A DNA stretch of 64,000 nt, from the NCBI GenBank assembly GCA_910579865.1, contig CAJTXA010000016.1, positions 8,608 through 72,607 of the forward strand, in the 5' to 3' direction. The notes under the pieces are model-generated. The model saw nothing but the letters and a program-made list of their open reading frames with translations, was not told where the DNA came from and searched no databases. This document shows positions 1 to 9,237 of the stretch, in pieces (position 1 is the stretch's first letter; the number at the start of each line of letters is the position of its first letter). The translations under genes were made by a program, and so were the position numbers. The stretch comes from an uncultured Lachnospiraceae bacterium. GTDB lineage: Bacteria; Bacillota; Clostridia; Lachnospirales; Lachnospiraceae.

Positions 1-276
1 TTGAGTAAGATGCGCTAAGATTTATTGATAGCAGTTTAGGTCTGTATAACAAAGCATAAAAGACAGATTTCTTCTTTTATTTAACCATAACAAACTCGCA
101 GTCATAGACTGTTTGAAAATAGAGATAAGTAAGCAAGAAAAACGCTTTTGGAAGGGAGAAAAAGCTATCTCTGACAGATACCCTTTATCCGTATGAAGCT
201 GATGCAGATAACAGTTTTGTGTGATGCGGACAGATAGGAGAAAGCAAAACATAAAAGCCATGTAACAAATATAAAG

Positions 277-311
277 GTGCCTGATAACTAGAGTCAGGCA
301 CTTTTTATTTT
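277..311 (+). terminator. Rho-independent terminator with no upstream ORF
   Basis: GTGCCTGA (277-284) pairs with TCAGGCAC (294-301) around a 9-base loop and is followed by TTTTTATTTT. It is oriented to end plus-strand transcription, yet no plus-strand reading frame precedes it inside the window. Confidence 0.8.
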
Positions 312-651
312 GAAAAAATTATATAAAAATTATATATTGGTTTTAAAAGGATCAAATTGTTGATGATATAAAAATATATTGATAATCTTATTATAATTTT
401 GTGATAATTGTACAGAATGAAGAGAATAGTATGCTTTTATAACAATAGATAAGATTAATATTTATCATGCATAGTTAATTTTTCATTTACAATAAAAGGC
501 ATATAAATATGAGAATTGTATAGGAGAATATTTTGTCAGTTAGTATGATGCAACGAAAGATTTAGATTTTATAGAGATTTTTAAAGGAATTTTAGATAAT
601 GAAAAGAAGGTATAATTATAAGAAAGAGAAAATAACAAATAAAACAATATA

Positions 652-680
652 TCGACTTCCACCTTTTCCTATGCTATAAT
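652..680 (+). promoter_or_regulatory. Probable sigma-A promoter of the Tet-like/NYN gene
   Basis: TCGACT (652-657) and a perfect TATAAT (675-680) are separated by 17 bases. They lie about 33 bases before the start codon at 713, which has an AAAGGGG ribosome site. Confidence 0.6.
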
Positions 681-712
681 GAATAAATTGATAGTAGAAA
701 GGGGTATTTTCG

Positions 713-3421
713 ATGAATGAACCATCGGAGAAAAAACATATATGTGTGGGTTTATTGGCACATGTAGATGCAGGAAAAACGACATTATCAGAAGCAATTT
801 TATATTTAAGTGGAAATATAAGAAAATTGGGAAGAGTGGATGAGAAAAATGCCTTTTTTGATACCAATCAATTAGAGAGGCAAAGAGGAATTACAATATT
901 TTCCAAACAAGCAGAAATAAAACGAGAAAATATAGAACTTACTCTTTTAGATACACCAGGACATATTGACTTTTCCGCAGAAATGGAACGAACATTACAG
1001 ATCCTTGACTATGCCATTTTAATTATCAGTGGTGCAGATGGTGTACAAGGTCATACAGAAACACTCTGGAAACTGTTAAAACGTTATCAGATTCCAGTTT
1101 TTTTATTTATTAATAAAATGGATCAGACAGGAGTAGAACAGGCTCCTGTTTTTGAAGAATTAAAAAAGCGCCTTGATAGCAACTGTGTTGTATTTCAGAA
1201 TCAAGAAGATACAGAGGAATTTTTAGAAAATATTGCAGTTTGTGATGAAGTGTTGTTAGAACAGTATTTTGAAACAGGACAAATTGAACAAAAAGAGATT
1301 AGCCGTTTAATAAAGGAACGAAAATTATATCCTTGTTATTTTGGTTCAGCATTAAAGCTGCAAGGAATAGAAGAACTATTAAAAGGGATAGAAAATTATA
1401 CAATACAACCAAAATATCAAGAAGAGTTTGGGGCAAAGGTCTTTAAAATAGCAAGAGATGAACAAGGAAACCGTCTTACTTATATGAAAATATTGGGAGG
1501 GAGTCTAAAGGTTCGTACTATAATTGAATTAGAAAAAATAAATCAGATTCGTATTTATTCTGGAACACGATATGAAACAGTAAATGAAGCAACAGAAGGG
1601 ATGATCTGTGCAGTAACTGGATTGACAAAAAGTTATCCTGGGGAAGGCTTAGGAAGTATAAAGGATTCAAAAGAGCCAATTTTAGAACCCGTGCTGACGT
1701 ATCGAGTTGAGGTGCCTAAAGATTGTGATATTACAACTATGTTGTCAAATTTAAAGCAATTAGAGGAAGAAGAACCACAGCTTCATATTGTATGGAATGA
1801 ACATTTAGGAGAAATTCAGGTACAACTGATGGGGGAAGTACAGATTGAAATTTTAAAAAGCCGAATCCAAGAACGATTTCATACCGAGGTTACATTTGGT
1901 ACAGGGAATATTGTCTATAAAGAAACAATTGAAGATGCAGTAGAAGGAGTGGGGCATTTTGAACCTCTTTGTCACTATGCAGAAGTACATCTTTATATGG
2001 AAGCTTTAGAAAGAGGAAGTGGATTAGTCTTTGATAGTATTGTAAAAGAGGATGATTTAGATAGAAATTGGCAAAGACTAGTACTGACACATTTGGAAGA
2101 AAAAGTTCATCGAGGGGTATTGATAGGAGCACCTCTTACAGATATGAAGATAACTTTAGTAGCGGGAAAAGCGCATTTAAAGCATACAGAGGGTGGAGAC
2201 TTTAGAGAAGCGACTTATCGAGCCATACGTCAGGGACTGATGCAAGCAAAGTCTATTTTGTTAGAACCTTATTATTCTTATCAATTAGAAGTTCCATCAA
2301 AACTGCTTGGAAGAGCAATTCATGATATGGAACGTATGCATGGCAGCTTTCAAGAACCAGAGTTAAGTGAAGAAACAGCAATTTTAAAAGGGATTGCTCC
2401 AGTAGCAACAATGCGAGAATATCAGATGGAATTAATGGCTTATTCAAAGGGAAGAGGAAGGCTGACTTGTATCATGCAAGGTTATGCTCCTTGTCATAAT
2501 CAAGAGGAAGTGATAAAAGCAGTAGGTTATTATGCAGAAGAAGATAGCGAAAATCCATCTGGATCGATATTTTGTTCTCATGGTTCTGGAAATTATGTAG
2601 ATTGGATGCATGTAAAAGATTTTATGCATTTAGAAGCTTATCAAGGAAAACAGAAAGAAAAAGGATTGGAGACACAAGAAGAGATAGCGAGAAATTTGGA
2701 TTTAGAAAGAAAAGAAAAAGAAAGACAGCTTGTAAATGAAGGAGGAAAAAGGTCTTTATTAACAGCAGAAGAAGAAAAAGAATTAGAAGAAATATTTATT
2801 CGCACATATGGAGAAGATAAAAGAAAAAAGCAAGTAGAAGGAGGAAATGTACAAGTAAAAAAAAAGGAATATAAACCAAAGAAAAAAGAAGAAAAAGAGA
2901 AACTAGAAGAATATTTATTGGTAGATGGTTATAATATGATATTTGCCTGGGAAGAACTAAAAGAATTAGCAGAGGAAAACATCGACAGTGCCAGAAGCCG
3001 GCTTATGGATATAATGTGCAACTATCAAGGATTTAAAAATTGTCATTTGATATTGGTATTTGATGCTTATAAGGTAATAGGATTTCCAGGAGAAATGCAG
3101 AATTATCATAATATTCATGTAGTTTATACAAAAGAAGCAGAGACAGCAGATCAGTATATTGAAAAATTGGCTTATAAAATTGGAAATAAATACCATGTTA
3201 CAGTAGCAACTTCAGATAATCTGATTCAATTGATTATTATGGGACAGGGGTGTAAAAGAATGTCTGCGACCGAATTAAAAGAGGAAATAGAAGAAATAAA
3301 TCAGCAGATTAGAAAAGAATATTTGGAACAGCCAAAGAAAAATAAGAGGTATTTATTTGATGAAATGGAACCTAAGCTAAAAGAAGAAATGGAAGCGATA
3401 CGTTTAGGAAAAAAATTATAG
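713..3421 (+). CDS. TetM/EF-G-like ribosomal GTPase fused to a YacP/Rae1-like NYN nuclease domain
   Basis: The 902-aa protein has two parts. Residues ~1-640 match the ribosomal-protection (TetM/TetO) branch of EF-G-type GTPases: P-loop AHVDAGKT, switch motif DTPGH, base-recognition NKMD, then translation-factor domains II-V. After a charged Lys/Glu linker (~640-730), residues ~732-890 begin with YLLVDGYNMIFAW and continue with LILVFDAYKV and TADQYIEKLA, the pattern of YacP/Rae1 NYN domains. Classical TetM is about 640 aa, so the C-terminal third is extra. TetM binds the ribosomal A-site region, and Bacillus Rae1 cuts mRNA in the ribosomal A site, so the fusion would place a nuclease on the ribosome (inference). 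It could act in ribosome rescue or antibiotic response; whether it protects against tetracycline cannot be read from sequence. Confidence 0.85.
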   Translation: MNEPSEKKHICVGLLAHVDAGKTTLSEAILYLSGNIRKLGRVDEKNAFFDTNQLERQRGITIFSKQAEIKRENIELTLLDTPGHIDFSAEMERTLQILDYAILIISGADGVQGHTETLWKLLKRYQIPVFLFINKMDQTGVEQAPVFEELKKRLDSNCVVFQNQEDTEEFLENIAVCDEVLLEQYFETGQIEQKEISRLIKERKLYPCYFGSALKLQGIEELLKGIENYTIQPKYQEEFGAKVFKIARDEQGNRLTYMKILGGSLKVRTIIELEKINQIRIYSGTRYETVNEATEGMICAVTGLTKSYPGEGLGSIKDSKEPILEPVLTYRVEVPKDCDITTMLSNLKQLEEEEPQLHIVWNEHLGEIQVQLMGEVQIEILKSRIQERFHTEVTFGTGNIVYKETIEDAVEGVGHFEPLCHYAEVHLYMEALERGSGLVFDSIVKEDDLDRNWQRLVLTHLEEKVHRGVLIGAPLTDMKITLVAGKAHLKHTEGGDFREATYRAIRQGLMQAKSILLEPYYSYQLEVPSKLLGRAIHDMERMHGSFQEPELSEETAILKGIAPVATMREYQMELMAYSKGRGRLTCIMQGYAPCHNQEEVIKAVGYYAEEDSENPSGSIFCSHGSGNYVDWMHVKDFMHLEAYQGKQKEKGLETQEEIARNLDLERKEKERQLVNEGGKRSLLTAEEEKELEEIFIRTYGEDKRKKQVEGGNVQVKKKEYKPKKKEEKEKLEEYLLVDGYNMIFAWEELKELAEENIDSARSRLMDIMCNYQGFKNCHLILVFDAYKVIGFPGEMQNYHNIHVVYTKEAETADQYIEKLAYKIGNKYHVTVATSDNLIQLIIMGQGCKRMSATELKEEIEEINQQIRKEYLEQPKKNKRYLFDEMEPKLKEEMEAIRLGKKL

Positions 3422-3478
3422 GAAGAATTTTATTTCTTTTCGTTGAAAACGTTAAAAAATAGATTCTTCCTACAATTT
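3419..3478. terminator. Bidirectional terminator between convergent genes
   Basis: TAGGAAGAAT (3419-3428, including the stop codon) pairs perfectly with ATTCTTCCTA (3463-3472), with a smaller CGTT/AACG hairpin inside. It serves the plus-strand gene ending at 3421 and the minus-strand gene ending at 3498. Confidence 0.6.
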
Positions 3479-3497
3479 TCATATTTTAAGGGTAAGA

Positions 3498-5276
3498 CTA
3501 TCCAACAGGATGGATTTCTGTATCATTAGGAAGTGCTGTGTTTTTCTTTCCCATTTGTTCCATAACTCGAACTAAACCAGCATAACAGTCAGCTCTACAG
3601 ATCCGATCACTTCCATTTCCTTTTGCAGAGAGGATTCCCTTTTGAATGGCTTTTTCTAAACAATCTTTTAAAGAAAGATCTCTTTCTAAGCGATTTTTTT
3701 GCATCCCTCGTATGACAAAGCTTGAAAATTCTTCTCTGGTTAAGGCATCATCTGGCCGAAAACGTCCATTGGAAACCGTAACAGGATCGATAAAGTTTTC
3801 TTCGATACAAGCCTGCACATAGGAGGAGTCCCATTCATATTTGGATAGATCACAAAATTCTCCTAGATAAGGCCGTTTTCCTGTTATACGAAGTGCTTTA
3901 AAGAGAACCATTAGAAATTGTGCTCTTGGCATATCTTCGAACGGATGAAGATGCATAACACAAGGATCTAAAAGACCTTCCTGTAATGCTTGTACCATAT
4001 CCTGATATTGTGGGATTCCTTGAATATCCACATAAGGAATTGCAATAGAAAATGCAGAAGTATTTGTTTCTACAGGTACCTCTTTTGTATCTTGATCAGG
4101 AAGAAATACTTTTTTTTCAGAAAAATCAAGTAAACTGTTTAAAGGCTCAATGGATTGGCGAAGAATTTCAGATACAACAAAAGCCGCAATTTGATCTGCA
4201 CCATAATCATTTGTATGTGTAATATCACCTTTTATAAAATAATCGCTTGCTGCTTCTGTTCCAATTCTGCACCAGAGATGGAATGTAAGAGTATGTAGAT
4301 CAATAAAAGGAATTTGACATTCTTCTGCTGCCATTTGGCAGGCTTTGGCATAGGTAGTTAAAAGGGAACGATAACGTCCATTGTCTTGAAAAGGAATACG
4401 GCTAATTGGAGAAAGAAGAACAGGATAAGCCCCCTGTTGACGAATTTCTTTACTATACCATCTTAGATTGTTGAGATATCCGCCAAAGGCAGAAAGGTTG
4501 CGCCGCTTTTGATCGTTATGACCAAATTCTAATAAAACAATGTCATTTTTTTTCAAATGATTTTTAATAATATCCCAGTGTCCATCTTCCCGAAAGCAGT
4601 TTGTAGTCATTCCAGAGTGGGCTTGATTGCATACAGCTAGAGTACTAAAATATTGGGAAATTACCTGTGCCCATCCTCCGCAACTATCATATGGATAGTA
4701 AGGAAATTGGGCATTTTGATCGGTTAGTGTAGAGTCTCCAGCAATAAATAATACAGGACTTTCTGTTTTTTCAATGCAAATTTCGGAAAAACAAGCAGAC
4801 TGTCCAACTGCACTGATATAGATTGCTTTTTCGGTACAAGGAATACTTGTCATAGCAGGAATATAGGGAGCAACATAAGTAAGAAAGCTTTTTTCATAAC
4901 TTTGTCCAGAAGGAACACAGATATCTCGTTCCACTAAATTACGTCTGCCAGAAAACAATGCCATAGAAGGGATTGCTTCCGATCCAGCGTTGATTTTTAC
5001 AGTAATACGATAGGTTCCTTCTTCTGGTACAAGTACTTTAAAAATCATTACAAAACGATCCATTTGTATCCGAACTCCTTCTGGAGCAGCAATAAGTGAA
5101 TGTTTCCATTCTGTTTGAGCAGAGGGACGGAGATTCCAGCCTCCAGAAAATAAAGCCTGTTCTGATTTTGTGTTGCCTGGAAGGTGCTCTTGATCCACAA
5201 AGCCATAGCCTTGTTCTTCTGTGAAAAGAGTAGAAGGCGTAAGATTGGTTCCAAAAGTAAAGGTTTTTTTATACAT
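3498..5276 (-). CDS. SGNH/GDSL esterase (rhamnogalacturonan acetylesterase-like, CE12 type) with SLH-like C-terminus
   Basis: A 592-aa protein. Residues ~1-170 form a beta-rich domain. A CE12-like SGNH hydrolase domain follows, with AGDSTLTDQN (Ser182), EFGHNDQK (block III Asn) and DITHTNDYGADQIAAFV (block V with Asp/His). This family removes acetyl groups from pectin or other plant polysaccharides. The C-terminal ~180 residues hold two SLH-like repeats (FEDMPRAQFLMVLFKAL and FRPDDALTREEFSSFVIRGM). SLH domains normally bind the cell wall, but the N-terminus (MYKKTFTFGTNL) has no signal peptide, so either the start is wrong, export is atypical, or the SLH-like part has been reused inside the cell. 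The start at 5276 has an AGGAGC site. Confidence 0.75.
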   Translation of the reverse strand: MYKKTFTFGTNLTPSTLFTEEQGYGFVDQEHLPGNTKSEQALFSGGWNLRPSAQTEWKHSLIAAPEGVRIQMDRFVMIFKVLVPEEGTYRITVKINAGSEAIPSMALFSGRRNLVERDICVPSGQSYEKSFLTYVAPYIPAMTSIPCTEKAIYISAVGQSACFSEICIEKTESPVLFIAGDSTLTDQNAQFPYYPYDSCGGWAQVISQYFSTLAVCNQAHSGMTTNCFREDGHWDIIKNHLKKNDIVLLEFGHNDQKRRNLSAFGGYLNNLRWYSKEIRQQGAYPVLLSPISRIPFQDNGRYRSLLTTYAKACQMAAEECQIPFIDLHTLTFHLWCRIGTEAASDYFIKGDITHTNDYGADQIAAFVVSEILRQSIEPLNSLLDFSEKKVFLPDQDTKEVPVETNTSAFSIAIPYVDIQGIPQYQDMVQALQEGLLDPCVMHLHPFEDMPRAQFLMVLFKALRITGKRPYLGEFCDLSKYEWDSSYVQACIEENFIDPVTVSNGRFRPDDALTREEFSSFVIRGMQKNRLERDLSLKDCLEKAIQKGILSAKGNGSDRICRADCYAGLVRVMEQMGKKNTALPNDTEIHPVG

Positions 5277-5689
5277 GATAATAGCTCCTTTTATAAAGAT
5301 TAATATGTTAGGTATTTATAGTGTAATCTTTTTTTACAATAAATACAATTTCTTAATTATACCATAATTTTATACCTTTTTGTATATAGAAAATTCAGAA
5401 ATAAAAATAGAGGTCATATCGCAAATTACATATATTTTTCCGCTGGAATCTATGACGGTTTGAACAGTACAACCTAGTTTTCATTCCAAGCATAGCAGCT
5501 AAGTCTTTCACAGAGGTATCTGTTTCAATCACATCAAAATTGATTATAATGAAGCAAATAGATCAAAGATAGTAAATCTTAGAAATATAAATTTGTATGA
5601 ACTATAGTTTTATGTTATTATAATGATATAGTAAGATGAAAATTTCAATGTGATATTTTCGATAAAAAGCGAAAAGAAAGAGGAAAAAG
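5277..5689. other. Divergent intergenic region, no gene found
   Basis: This lies between the minus-strand esterase and the plus-strand aminotransferase and must contain both promoters. A TATAAT-like element (TATAATGATATAG near 5620) precedes the aminotransferase. A minus-strand frame around 5400-5560 reads an acceptable-looking ~45-residue peptide but lacks a start, a ribosome site and any recognisable family, so I left it unannotated. Confidence 0.4.
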
Positions 5690-6889
5690 ATGATAAATGA
5701 AACTTATAAAGCAATGTTAAATGGAAAGTCTATTATTCGAGAATTAAGCGAATATGCAACGGCAAGAGGAAAAGAAATTGGGTATGAAAATGTATTTGAT
5801 TATAGCTTGGGAAATCCAAGTGTGCCATGTCCAAAAGAGTTTACAGAAGAATTAATTTCTATGTTAAAAAAGGCAGATCCAATGACAATTCATGGTTATA
5901 GTCCTTCGCTTGGGATCGAAAGTGTAAGAAAAGCAATTGCAGAAAGTTTAAATCAACGGTTTGGTATGGAATATGAAGTAAAGCATATTTTTATGACCTC
6001 TGGGGCAGCAGGAGCTTTGGCACATGCATTACGCTGTGTAACAAAACCAGAAGATGAAGTTTTGACATTTGCACCATTTTTTCCAGAGTATGAACACTAT
6101 GTTGGAGGAGCAAAAGCGGTACTTAAAGTTGTGCCTGCTAATACAGAAACTTTTCAAATTAATTTTGCAGCATTTGAAGAGATGTTGACAGAAAAGGTAA
6201 CAGCAGTGCTAATCAATACGCCAAATAATCCATCTGGAATTGTATATACAAAAGAGACAATACAAAGGTTAGCAAATATTATGAAAGAACGGCAAAAAAA
6301 ATTTGGACATGATATTTTTTTAATTAGTGATGAACCTTATCGGGAAATTGTATTTACAGGGGAAAAGGCGCCTTATGTAAGTCAATTTTATAAAAATAGT
6401 ATTTCAGCCTATTCCTATTCGAAAAGTTTAAGTCTGCCAGGAGAGAGAATTGGGTATTTGGCTGTAAATCCAAAGTGTACAGACGCAGATAAGATTGCGC
6501 TAATGTGTGGGCAGATTAGTCGTGGAATTGGACATAATTGTCCTCCTTCTAGTATTCAGCTTGCTGTAGCAAAAGTATTAGATAAAACCAGTGATTTATC
6601 AGTTTATGAAAAAAATCGGGATTTGCTTTATCAGGCTTTAGTAGAGATTGGGTTTTCAGTAGTAAAGCCTGGAGGAACATTTTATATTTTTCCTAAAGCA
6701 TTAGAGGAAGATGCAAAAGCATTTTGTAGAAAAGCAAAGGAGTATGATCTAATTTTGGTTCCAGCAGATGGATTTGGATGCCCTGGATATTTTCGAATGG
6801 CATATTGCATTGATACGGATAAAGTAAAGCGAAGTATTCCCATATTAAAACAGTTTGCTCGGGAAGTTTATGGAGTATCAGTTTGTTAA
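5690..6889 (+). CDS. PLP-dependent class I/II aminotransferase
   Basis: A 399-aa fold-type I aminotransferase. NTPNNPSGIVY is the conserved substrate/PLP-binding stretch, SDEPYREIVF carries the PLP pyridine-N Asp and the Tyr, and SYSKSLSLPGERIGYLAV contains the Schiff-base Lys (SxxKSLSLPG) and the phosphate-binding Arg. Length is normal for aspartate/aromatic-type enzymes, and the specific amino-acid substrate cannot be decided. The start follows AGAGGAAAAAG. It stands alone; the next gene (7039) is an alcohol dehydrogenase about 150 bases downstream. Confidence 0.88.
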   Translation: MINETYKAMLNGKSIIRELSEYATARGKEIGYENVFDYSLGNPSVPCPKEFTEELISMLKKADPMTIHGYSPSLGIESVRKAIAESLNQRFGMEYEVKHIFMTSGAAGALAHALRCVTKPEDEVLTFAPFFPEYEHYVGGAKAVLKVVPANTETFQINFAAFEEMLTEKVTAVLINTPNNPSGIVYTKETIQRLANIMKERQKKFGHDIFLISDEPYREIVFTGEKAPYVSQFYKNSISAYSYSKSLSLPGERIGYLAVNPKCTDADKIALMCGQISRGIGHNCPPSSIQLAVAKVLDKTSDLSVYEKNRDLLYQALVEIGFSVVKPGGTFYIFPKALEEDAKAFCRKAKEYDLILVPADGFGCPGYFRMAYCIDTDKVKRSIPILKQFAREVYGVSVC

Positions 6890-7038
6890 ATTTTTCACTT
6901 TTTTAAGATTCTATCTCTTGAAGGATTGAGAATAATATGGTAAAATATACCCGAAAGCCTAAAGGAACATTAGGCAGGAAAAAAGCCGGAAGAAAGGCAA
7001 AAGCAGTGGCTGTTAGAAAGTCAGCAGAAGGAGGAAAC

Positions 7039-8217
7039 ATGAGCAGATTTACATTACCAAGAGATGTATATTACGGAAAGGATTCTTTAGAGGTATTAAA
7101 GACATTAAAAGGGAAAAAAGCCATTTTGGTACTTGGTGGCGGTTCTATGAAGAAGTTTGGTTTTGTGGACAAAGCGGTTGCTTATTTAAAAGAGGCAGGA
7201 ATTGAAACACAGTTGTTTGAAAATGTAGAGCCAGACCCATCAGTAGAAACAGTTATGAAGGGTGCAGAGGCAATGCGGGCATTTGAACCAGATTGGATTA
7301 TTTCTATGGGCGGTGGTTCTCCAATTGATGCAGCAAAGGCAATGTGGGCTTTTTATGAGTATCCAGAAACTACATTTGAAGACTTGATTACGCCATTTAA
7401 TTTTCCAGAGTTAAGACAAAAGGCAAAATTTCTTGCTATTCCATCTACATCTGGAACAGCTACAGAAGTAACAGCATTTTCTGTTATTACAGATTATGCA
7501 AAAGGTATTAAATATCCTCTTGCAGATTTTAATATTACACCAGATGTTGCGATTGTCGATCCTGCTCTTGCAGAAACAATGCCAAAGAGCTTGACAGCTT
7601 ATACAGGTATGGATGCTTTAACACATGCAATTGAAGCTTATGTATCGACTTTACATACCGTATTTACAGATCCGCTTGCAATTAAGGCAATTCAGATTGT
7701 AAATAGTGATTTGCTAAAATCTTATGATGGATCAATGGAGAGTCGGGAACAGATGCATTATGGACAATGTTTAGCTGGTATGGCATTTTCCAATGCATTA
7801 CTTGGAATTGTTCACTCTATGGCACATAAGACAGGTGCTGCATTTTCTACTGGACATATTACACATGGTTTGGCAAATGCAATGTATCTGCCATATGTAA
7901 TTCAATATAATTCTAAAGTAGAAGAAGCTGCAGTACGATATGCAGAGATTGCAAATGCAATTGGAATTACAGGTACAACAGAGGAATGTATAAAAGGACT
8001 TCGAGATAAGATTGTATCCATGAATAATTATATGGGTATTCCAAATACATTAAAAGAGTTTGGAATTCAAGAGGATGAATTTAAAGAGAAGATTGCTGCA
8101 ATTGCTGCAAATGCAGTAGGAGATGCTTGTACTGGTTCAAATCCTCGTCCAATTGATCCAGCTACAATGGAAAAATTATTTACTTGCATTTATTATGGAA
8201 CAGAAGTAGATTTCTAA
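7039..8217 (+). CDS. Iron-containing alcohol dehydrogenase (group III)
   Basis: A 392-aa NAD(P)H-dependent Fe-ADH; related enzymes act on butanol, ethanol or 1,3-propanediol. GGGSMKKFGFVDK and MGGGSPIDAAKAMW form the dinucleotide-binding GGGS motifs. DALTHAIEAY and HSMAHKTGAAFSTGHITHGLANA supply the metal-binding Asp/His set. The start at 7039 is chosen because AGAAGGAGGAAAC sits directly before it and MSRFTLPRDVYYGKD is the usual family N-terminus. The frame is open upstream to 6937, but that extension is a Lys/Arg-rich stretch unlike the family. A terminator follows at 8245. Confidence 0.9.
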   Translation: MSRFTLPRDVYYGKDSLEVLKTLKGKKAILVLGGGSMKKFGFVDKAVAYLKEAGIETQLFENVEPDPSVETVMKGAEAMRAFEPDWIISMGGGSPIDAAKAMWAFYEYPETTFEDLITPFNFPELRQKAKFLAIPSTSGTATEVTAFSVITDYAKGIKYPLADFNITPDVAIVDPALAETMPKSLTAYTGMDALTHAIEAYVSTLHTVFTDPLAIKAIQIVNSDLLKSYDGSMESREQMHYGQCLAGMAFSNALLGIVHSMAHKTGAAFSTGHITHGLANAMYLPYVIQYNSKVEEAAVRYAEIANAIGITGTTEECIKGLRDKIVSMNNYMGIPNTLKEFGIQEDEFKEKIAAIAANAVGDACTGSNPRPIDPATMEKLFTCIYYGTEVDF

Positions 8218-8244
8218 TAAAAAAGAAACTCGAAAAAGTATAAA

Positions 8245-8276
8245 AAAGCATGGAAAGGCGTTTCCATGCTTTTTCC
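8245..8276 (+). terminator. Rho-independent terminator after alcohol dehydrogenase
   Basis: AAAGCATGGAAA (8245-8256) and TTTCCATGCTTT (8261-8272) form a perfect 12-bp stem with a GGCG loop, followed by TT. Confidence 0.85.
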
Positions 8277-8377
8277 ATAATTATAAGAAAAAAATTTTAA
8301 GGAAAAGACAGGCACAAATAAAAAATACAGAAATAGAATAGGATATAAAGCAAGAAGTCTGCACAGGAGTTTGTAAT

Positions 8378-9175
8378 ATGATATTTAGCAATCAAGTTTT
8401 TACAACATTAGCGGGAATTACTTTTCCGTTTTTGGGAACGACGCTTGGTGCTGCTATGGTATTTTTTATGAGAGATGAGTTTAAAATAAATTTGCAGCGA
8501 TTTTTATTAGGCTTTGCATCTGGCGTAATGGTTGCTGCATCGGTTTGGTCACTTTTAATTCCAGCAATTGAGCAGTCAAAATCATATGGAAAGATTGCAT
8601 GGATGCCTGCAGCGGTTGGTTTTTTAGTGGGAATTGCATTTTTACTATTGTTGGATCAACTGACTCCTCATTTACAGAATAAAACAAAACAGGCAGAAGG
8701 AATACCAATACAAATAGGACGGGAATCGATGCTGTTTTTGGCAGTAACGCTTCATAATATTCCAGAAGGAATGGCAGTTGGCGTGGTATTTGCTGGAATG
8801 ATTTCAGGAAAAGCAGAGATTTCTGCAATTGCAGCAATGGCACTTTCCATTGGGATTTCAATTCAAAATTTTCCAGAAGGAGCGATTGTATCTATGCCAA
8901 TAAAATTAGAGACAGGATCGAAACAAAAGGCATTTTGGTACGGGGTTGCTTCTGGGGTGGTAGAGCCAGTAGCAGCAGGAGCCACCCTTTTACTTACAAC
9001 TGTAGTAGTACCGGTTTTGCCTTATCTTTTAGCATTTGCTGCTGGTGCTATGATTTATGTAGTAGTAGAAGAATTAATACCTGATTTTCAAACAAATAAG
9101 AAATCGAATATAGGAATGATAGGAATGGCAATTGGATTTGTTTTAATGATGATTTTAGATGTAGCACTTGGATAA
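8378..9175 (+). CDS. ZIP-family divalent metal transporter
   Basis: A 265-aa, about 8-helix membrane protein. The two signature metal-binding segments of ZIP transporters are present: HNIPEGMAVGVVFAG in TM4 and NFPEGAIVSMPI in TM5, where Asn replaces the first His of the usual HNFPEG. TM segments cover almost the whole chain. ZIP proteins import Zn2+ or other divalent metals toward the cytoplasm. The start has AGGAG at suitable spacing. No metal-responsive operator is evident in the ~100 bases upstream. Confidence 0.85.
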   Translation: MIFSNQVFTTLAGITFPFLGTTLGAAMVFFMRDEFKINLQRFLLGFASGVMVAASVWSLLIPAIEQSKSYGKIAWMPAAVGFLVGIAFLLLLDQLTPHLQNKTKQAEGIPIQIGRESMLFLAVTLHNIPEGMAVGVVFAGMISGKAEISAIAAMALSIGISIQNFPEGAIVSMPIKLETGSKQKAFWYGVASGVVEPVAAGATLLLTTVVVPVLPYLLAFAAGAMIYVVVEELIPDFQTNKKSNIGMIGMAIGFVLMMILDVALG

Positions 9176-9237
9176 AAAATAAAAGAATAAACAATAAAAT
9201 AATAGGAAAAAGATATACAAAAAAGGAGATATATTAA

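Larger units (their letters stand above)
1..712. other. Non-coding stretch without a supported gene
   Basis: All three plus-strand frames are broken by stops in the first ~60 bases and repeatedly afterwards. The one minus-strand frame of ~79 codons (22-261) has a Phe/Cys/Leu-rich composition typical of antisense reading and no good ribosome site. The only clear signals are a rho-independent terminator near 277-311 and a promoter just before 713. The part from 312 to 640 is very AT-rich and I see nothing defined in it. It may hold the decayed end of a gene or the 3' part of a non-coding transcript. Confidence 0.5.

Noticed and set aside
22..261. 79-codon minus-strand ORF
   Set aside because: Composition is rich in Phe, Cys, Leu and Ser, as in antisense frames; no ribosome site and no family.
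713..3421. Calling the gene a plain tetracycline-resistance determinant
   Set aside because: Composition matches the host, there is no mobile-element context, and the extra nuclease domain is unlike known tet genes.
5400..5560. Possible gene remnant on the minus strand (peptide with DTSVKDLAAMLGMK)
   Set aside because: No start, ribosome site or recognised family; too short to separate from chance.
6937..7038. Open in-frame extension of the alcohol dehydrogenase
   Set aside because: It reads Lys/Arg-rich residues unlike the family, and the ATG at 7039 has a near-perfect ribosome site and the family N-terminus.
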